Of a stretch of DNA of 64,000 nt, positions 58,140-64,000 are shown piece by piece; the stretch's first letter is position 1, and every line of letters begins with the position of its first letter. The stretch covers positions 26,376,853 through 26,440,852 of the forward strand of contig CM052358.1 in the NCBI GenBank assembly GCA_028551475.1. Direction: 5' to 3'. The DNA comes from Casuarina equisetifolia. Taxonomy: Eukaryota > Streptophyta > Magnoliopsida > Fagales > Casuarinaceae. Position numbers and translations under genes: made by a program. The notes beneath the pieces are model-generated. The model searched no databases, was not told where the DNA came from, and saw only the letters and a program-made list of their open reading frames with translations.

Positions 58140-60750
58140 ACGTGTTGCTTGTAAAAGGAGACCCTACATAAGGTCAAGCCAAAGTGACCAATGGGCCTAA
58201 GTGGGTTTAGCCTATTACTTGTAAAGGGTTGTTGAGGGGCTTAGATGGATTTGGCATAAGTAATCCAAATGAGGCATATGTTAGCAAATTTGCAAGTATT
58301 ATAGGTTGAAGTTGTTAAGAAATGAGATATGCACTTTGTTTATGATCTTGGTATGTTGCTAATTAAGCTTTAGTGATAAGTCATTGCATAGTGAAGTCCT
58401 TAAAAGGTAAAGGACAACTACCTTATTTGCCTTTACATAATTTTGATAAATGATGCAAAATTAGGGAAAGAACATAAACTATGGTTTCAAAAGTTGCAAA
58501 GCTCCAACCTAGATCCTAAATCCCCTCCCATTTTTCCTAAATTTGTTTACCAACATCAAAAGATGATTATACCCTCCAACACATTACATGATCCAAATAC
58601 AAAAGTCCAATTCTAAGACTAATAACATTTCCTCCCCTTTAAGATTAGCCTTATCCTTAAAAACAAGTTCTAAATTGAGATTCCTTTTTCCAAGCAGCCA
58701 TTGTCTGTGAATTAACTTTCTTCCTTATTATTCTCATCAACTTCCCTAGCTTCATTTAACATACTACATCAAATTGAAATAACTTAATCCTACATTGATA
58801 CCTTAGACTTCAAGAATCATTACAATAAAATCACAATCCATTCTTCCATCATTTGCCAATTTCCTCTAGTATAAATGTCTATACAACTAAGTTTCTCCTA
58901 ATAGAAAGTAATTCCCTTTTCCATTTTTAAGTATTAGTAAACCCAATATCATTTTATGATCCCTTAGCTTTAAAATTTCTAACTAAGCCTAAGGCCAAAG
59001 TTAGTGTGTAGGGATTATTAGCTTAAATAATTGCCTTTAAATTCATCTTTTTCCTACTTATAAAACCAACTACTAATAGTTGAGTTGTTAATAGGTTAGG
59101 TCTTGTTATCAATTTCAAATAATTCTAATGGTATTGATCAACAAAACCAACTTGCTATAACTTGGTCAATTTATTAGGCCCATACTTTTTATAAAATATG
59201 GTTTTCAATCTATCCTATGTCAACTCTTTCTTGATATGAGTCATTTCTTCCTTAAATGCCTGAAATCAAATCAATGCTTATTTTTAACATTCTATGATGG
59301 TAATAAAAAAAAAATTGGTAGCCTTATAAAATCATTCTATTGGGTTCTCTTCTCCATTATATTTGGGAAATTCAAACTTCACCATCCTAGCTAAGCTTCC
59401 TTTGTTTGATTGCCCTAAGTCAAACTTTCTTATATCCTTTCTACTTACTGATAAATTCTATCTCATCTTTGATCCCCATTCTTTTCCAAAATCTCCTCCT
59501 CCATAGAACATTTCCCCACCCCTTTTGAATTCTCCTATGTATTTTGACCAATTGCCAAAATCCTCTTATGTGCCCACCATTGGCTTGAAATCCCTACCAT
59601 TAAAATTTCCTTTCCTTGGTCAACTACCTAACAATCCTTCCCTATTAAAATAACCTCCTCCTAACTAGCCCTTGAAGCTTCCTTCTCCTAACCATCCGCC
59701 TCATAATCCATCCCCCCCAAAATGCCCTCCTCTTTACCAATCCCTAAAACTCTTTCCTCTTAATAGCACTTCACCACTTGATGGAATCCCTTAGATATTC
59801 CAATGGAAACTCCTCCATTGTCAAAAGGCCCAAAATCTCATCAACCTAATGGAACTCCCCTAAATGTCCTAATCAAAACCCCTCCATTGTGTATAGAACT
59901 CCACCTCTCAATGATTCCTTGAAATGTTCCAATTAGAACCCCTTCATAGCTAGAATACCTAATTGGCATAAAAGGCCTAATCAACCTTCCACTTAATTCA
60001 CCACTCGTGTTTCTACCTATAATCAATATGGTTATGAGAAACACACCTCATGACAACCTAACCAACATTATTCCTAATGCGGAAATTGCTTTAAGCAACC
60101 CATCAAATGCTAAAATGGTTGTGAACAAGCCACCTTTGGTGTTTTACTTGGCCAATATTCCACCCTTACACTATCTAGTGATAAGTCCTTGCATGTTGAA
60201 GTCCTTAAAAGGTAAAGGACATCTACCTTGTTTGCCTTTATATGTAATTTTGATAAAAAAAAACACAAAATTAGAGAAGTATGATGTATTAGAATAGAAG
60301 AAGAAGAAGAATTTTGCCCTAGATCCTAATTCCCCTTTCTCACTTTCTCTAAATCTATTTATTAGCAATAAAAGCTTATTATACCCTCTAATACATTACA
60401 TGATTCAAATACAAAAGCTTGATTTGAAGATCAGTAATAATCTCATAGTTATATCTTTTTGGCCCATTATTAATGCATTAGAATCTTAATAATTGGTATT
60501 AGAGCTTGATCATAGGCTTGACCCATATAGCTAGTAATTTGTTGAGAGTGAGAGAAAAGTAATGGTATGTGTTGGTTTTGGATAAAGGCCCTAAGTGAGG
60601 TTTAGTCCAAGTGACCCATGATGGGTTCAAGTGAATCCAACCTATTGCTTGCAATAGGAGGCCCATGTGAATTTGGCTTAAGTGTTTTAAGTAAGACATG
60701 TGCCAATAAACTTGTAAACATTATAAATTGTTGTTAAGAAATATAATATA
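58140..60750. mobile_element. Rearranged retroelement remnant with direct repeats
   Basis: Two blocks recur in the same orientation. Block A is about 58150-58340 and 60585-60745 (GTGACC-ATGGG, CCTATT-CTTG, GATTTGGC-TAAG). Block B is about 58373-58635 and 60177-60440 (GTGATAAGTC-TTGCAT, GAAGTCCTTAAAAGGTAAAGGAC, ACATTACATGAT-CAAATACAAAAG). The order is A-B, then 1.5 kb, then B-A, unlike a simple LTR pair. A tRNA-Met-type PBS lies at 60494-60505. The interval 59450-60170 translates, with many stops, into Pro/Asn/Ser-rich sequence that could be decayed gag. It is probably a dead LTR element rearranged by recombination or nesting. Confidence 0.5.
60494..60505 (+). promoter_or_regulatory. tRNA-Met-type primer binding site
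   Basis: TGGTATTAGAGC matches the expected TGGTATCAGAGC at 11 of 12 positions. It lies about 55 bp after the end of the second block B, as expected just inside an LTR end on the plus strand. Confidence 0.6.
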
Positions 60751-62545
60751 TGTTTTGACTAATAATTATATTTTTAGCCTAATAGTAGTAGTTGAGGATC
60801 ATTAACAAAATTTTGAATGCATAAATTGGCTAATTCTCAACAACACTAAATTCTCCCTATCTAATTTTTTTTTTAATAACCCATAACCTATCAAACTTTA
60901 CTTGATGGTTTAAATTGAGGAGTAGCAACATGTGGGAATCCAAACTTAGGATATTTGCTTTACAGATCTCTCACTTGAGCCCTTTTTTATCATTTTGACT
61001 ATGCCCTAGGGCTTCTCTATATCTAAGTTATAATAGCTTAAAACAAAAGAAACTTAAGTTTTTTTTTTTTTTGTGTTGGGTTTAAAATTATGTTCAACTA
61101 TGACATATAATGAAAATACTATATTAAAATATTGATTATGTAAAATATAACCTACGATGTTTTTTAACATACTCCATATTAAACATGAAAGGACGATGAG
61201 CATTGAAACAATGAGTAATGACGTGTTGCAATTGAAATATGAACTTCGACTCCTTCTTGAGAGATTCGTTGTCTCATTCCAAATTGGTCATTGTTTGAAT
61301 GTGACACCTCCATACACAAGAAGATATCAAATTGAGAACTAGCAAGGTATAATGCTCATCCACACTATTTTTAACACAATCTTTTGTGTTATGGCCCATG
61401 TTATTGATTTTTAATGCCTTATATTTAGAAGTATCTTTTTCTTCATGTTTCTTCCGTGGGCAGTGTTGGTTGTAGATGCGTCAATAGCTTCCGTAACCAT
61501 TCAAAACTGCTCGTGTTTGTGGACATTTTACTATTGACCCTTTCATCATTGAATACAACCGTTTTAACTCCTTTTGTAAAATATACTAACCATCAACATT
61601 AAAGATACATGCTTCTTGTTACTTGTTGTGAAAATGTTAACCATCGATTTTGTCTTTTGACTCATCCATTTTACTATGACTCTTCCTATTATGCTTTTTT
61701 TAAACATCTAGTTAGAATAGGTAATAAAAGGGAAAATCCCATGCTTTATCTTTTGAAGGTTTTCTTTAGAGTCAAATATTTTAAGATGTTGGACTTTGTG
61801 AGGATACCAAATGGCCAATAGGCAAGTTTTTTGGGGTGAATTTTTCCTTATTTTTTCGTAATATCAAGTGGTATCATAGTCAAATTGTAGGAATTCATCT
61901 TGACACTATATCTTTGGGGCTAAGACTCTTTAGTTGTAAACCAACTTTAATGGTGTGTATAAAGTTTCATATCTAATAACTAAGAAGATATTTTAAATTT
62001 TTTATAAGGGTGTAAAGTTTTTCTTTTGTTGAATTAGCTTTTTCAAGATGACTTTTCCTTCCTCCTTGACAAGAAGTATAAAAAATATAATTTGCGTATT
62101 TTTTAATAATAATTATTTTTATACAATGATAAGATCTAAAGGTTTTAAGATAAAAAAGAATACTTTATGATAATGACCTTAGATTAAAGGAAGGAATCAA
62201 GACATTTAAGGTCAACTATGTGACTGTTACAATGTTGTGGAACTTTATCCTTACCAAATCGTCTAATCAAGTAACTTTGGATAAAATCAAAGTCTCCAAA
62301 TAAAGTGTTCAACATTGTGGGATTCTTTTCACATTGAAAGATTGAACTCATAAATTAAATTAAGACATGACTACCCCAATCAATAATGGAACCTCAAAAT
62401 TCTAGAAGTTTGTATTTCAGTAAGTATTTAAAAGTGAAGTTGGTAGTAATTAATTTGAATTGGAATGAGAGAGAGATTATTTTAAATTATCGAGTTAATT
62501 ATTTATTTCACTCCAAAAATAAAGGTTGAATGGTTAATCATAACG
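60751..62545. other. Intergenic, no supported gene
   Basis: AT-rich sequence between the retroelement remnant and the importin-5 promoter. A 70-residue open frame at 61609-61821 has no recognisable motif. Confidence 0.4.
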
Positions 62546-62553
62546 CATATAAA
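62546..62553 (+). promoter_or_regulatory. Possible TATA box of importin-5 gene
   Basis: CATATAAA about 205 bp upstream of the ATG at 62755. Between them lies a likely 5' UTR with CACG and GTGT microsatellite-like runs (62645-62680). Confidence 0.35.
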
Positions 62554-62754
62554 CACAGCTAAGCATTCCTTCTTTTTGGTAAGCACTGTAACCCCACTCT
62601 GCCCCCTGGCTTTCTTCAAAATCCCCAATATCTCCCTCCCACTATCACACGCACGCACGCACACAAGAAGAGTGTGTGTGTGACAGACACAGAGATACAG
62701 AGAGCGACAGAGGCACCGTTTTCGTCATCGCAGCCAAACCCTAGTTTGCTCGCA

Positions 62755-63984
62755 ATGGATCCCGAGTCGACCCAGCTGCAGCAGGCGCAACTCGCCGCCA
62801 TACTCGGGCCCGACTCGGCGCCGTTCGAGACGTTAATCTCTCATCTGATGTCCTCGTCCAACGAGCTTCGTTCACAGGCGGAGTCAATCTTCAACCTCTG
62901 TAAGCAGACGGACCCCAACTCGCTGTCTCTCAAGCTTGCGCACATCCTGCAGTCTTCTCAGCACTTGGAGGCCCGGGCCATGTCGGCGATCCTCCTCCGA
63001 AAGCAGCTTACGCGCGACGAGTCGTATCTGTGGCCACGACTAAGCGCTTCCACTCAATCCTCGCTGAAATCGATTCTCCTGTCTTGTATCCAGAGGGAGG
63101 AATCGAAATCTATCTCCAAGAAGCTCTGTGATACCGTTTCGGAACTTGCCTTGGGGATTTTGCCCGACAACGGTTGGCCGGAGTTGCTTCCGTTCATGTT
63201 CCAATGCGTGTCGTCCGATTCTCCGAAGCTGCAGGAATCTGCTTTCCTGATCTTTGCGCAGCTGTCGCAATATATTGGCGATACGTTGGTCCCGCACATC
63301 AAGCATCTCCACGGTGTGTTTTTGCAGTGTTTGACGGCGTCGCCAAACTCCGACGTGAAGATCGCAGCGTTGAACGCAGCGATCAATTTTATTCAGTGTT
63401 TGTCAAACTCTGCGGATCGGGACCGTTTTCAGGACCTCTTGCCTGCAATGATGACAACGTTGACCGAGGCGTTAAACAATGGAAACGAGGCAACAGCGCA
63501 GGAGGCGTTGGAACTGTTGATTGAGTTGGCCGGGACTGAGCCGAGGTTCCTCAGAAGGCAGCTCTTTGATGTCGTTGGCTCAATGTTGCAAATTGCAGAG
63601 GCGGACTCACTGGAAGAGGGAACGAGACACTTGGCAATCGAGTTTGTAATTACGCTTGCCGAGGCTAGGGAGCGTGCGCCGGGAATGATGCGGAAGCTGC
63701 CACAGTTCATAAGTCGTCTTTTTGCCATTCTGATGAAGATGCTTTTGGATATTGAGGACGAACCTGCGTGGCATACTGCAGAAAGTGAGGATGAGGATGC
63801 GGGTGAGACAAGCAATTACAGCGTTGCACAAGAGTGTTTGGACCGCCTCTCAATTTCACTGGGAGGGAATACGATCGTTCCTGTAGCTTCTGAACAGTTG
63901 CCAACGTATTTGGCGGCTCCTGAGTGGCAGAAGCACCATGCTGCTCTAATTGCGCTCGCACAAATTGCAGAGGGTTGCGCAAAG
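62755..63984 (+). CDS. IPO5: Importin-5 (IPO5/KAP121-type karyopherin beta), first exon
   Basis: 5' part of a nuclear import receptor of the importin-5/RanBP5 family (Arabidopsis EMB2734/KETCH1 type as recalled), which carries ribosomal proteins and other cargo through nuclear pores under Ran control. The ATG at 62755 starts MDPESTQLQQAQLAAILG. HEAT-repeat helices follow: FETLISHLMSSSNELRSQAE, EARAMSAILLRKQLTR (typical importin-beta N-terminal), GWPELLPFMFQC, LQESAFLIFAQLSQYIG and AQEALELLIELAGTEPRFLR. An acidic loop ESEDEDAGE lies near residue 340, then APEWQKHHAALIALAQIAEGCAK. The frame is open for 410 codons to 63984. A GTATTA sequence follows, probably a donor because the family continues differently after AEGCxK; the frame also stays open to the window edge. 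Intact proteins are about 1,100 residues, so roughly two thirds lie beyond the window. Confidence 0.93.
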
Positions 63985-64000
63985 GTATTAATAATGCTGT

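Noticed and set aside
58264..58284. CCAAATGAGGCATATGTTA shared with the DUF247 pseudogene at about 7816
   Set aside because: The match is about 19 bases with no extension on either side, so probably chance.
61609..61821. 70-residue frame suspected of F-box-like similarity
   Set aside because: The resemblance was loose and could not be supported by any conserved block.

Overview
This is nuclear DNA of a eudicot plant. The base composition is AT-rich, genes have many GT-AG introns, and the families present are land-plant ones: a Rieske PTC52-like protein, sieve element occlusion, DUF247, LOG, MYB5, importin-5, and a Ty1/copia retrotransposon. The species cannot be fixed from sequence alone. 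The MYB5 protein looks most like woody rosid or Vitis-type MYB5 proteins, which is a judgement from memory.

Layout. 0-1 kb: first exon of a PTC52-like Rieske oxygenase (minus strand), with the rest of the gene beyond the left edge. 2.5-5 kb: a degenerate tandem array that cuts off a decayed sieve element occlusion pseudogene (minus). 6.9-8.2 kb: a frameshifted DUF247 pseudogene (plus). 9.5-10.0 kb: a truncated second copy of the PTC52 exon, capped by an AAGGTT hexamer run. 11.2-12.0 kb: a second array of the same repeat family as at 2.5 kb. 12.5-14.2 kb: an intact single-exon O-fucosyltransferase-like gene (plus). 15.75-18.9 kb: a six-exon LOG cytokinin-activating enzyme gene (minus). 19-25.3 kb: gene-poor, with a probable LINE relic. 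25.3-33.2 kb: an eight-exon plastid-type alpha/beta hydrolase (minus), with exon boundaries resolved to the base. 33.7-41.5 kb: a nearly full-length but inactivated Ty1/copia element with both LTRs, PBS and PPT. 41.9-43.5 kb: a decayed duplicate of the promoter and exon 1 of the hydrolase. 43.5-53.8 kb: no protein gene recognised, several tandem arrays, and one promoter-like site at 47.1 kb. 53.8-55.2 kb: MYB5-type R2R3-MYB (minus). 55.2-62.7 kb: repeats, including a rearranged retroelement remnant at 58.1-60.75 kb. 62.75 kb to the right edge: start of an importin-5 gene (plus).

The intact genes are ordinary and do not form a pathway. LOG releases active cytokinin, MYB5 controls flavonoid, seed-coat and trichome-type programmes, importin-5 is a nuclear import receptor, the O-fucosyltransferase-like protein is a Golgi membrane enzyme, and the hydrolase is probably plastidial. 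I found no convincing new multi-gene system. The most unusual material is structural: paired duplications with matching repeat arrays, a copia leader carrying a series of small hairpins and a GC-rich CGGCC island, three extra PPT-like motifs in that element, and an A-B...B-A arrangement of direct repeats around a tRNA-Met-type primer site at 58-60.7 kb.
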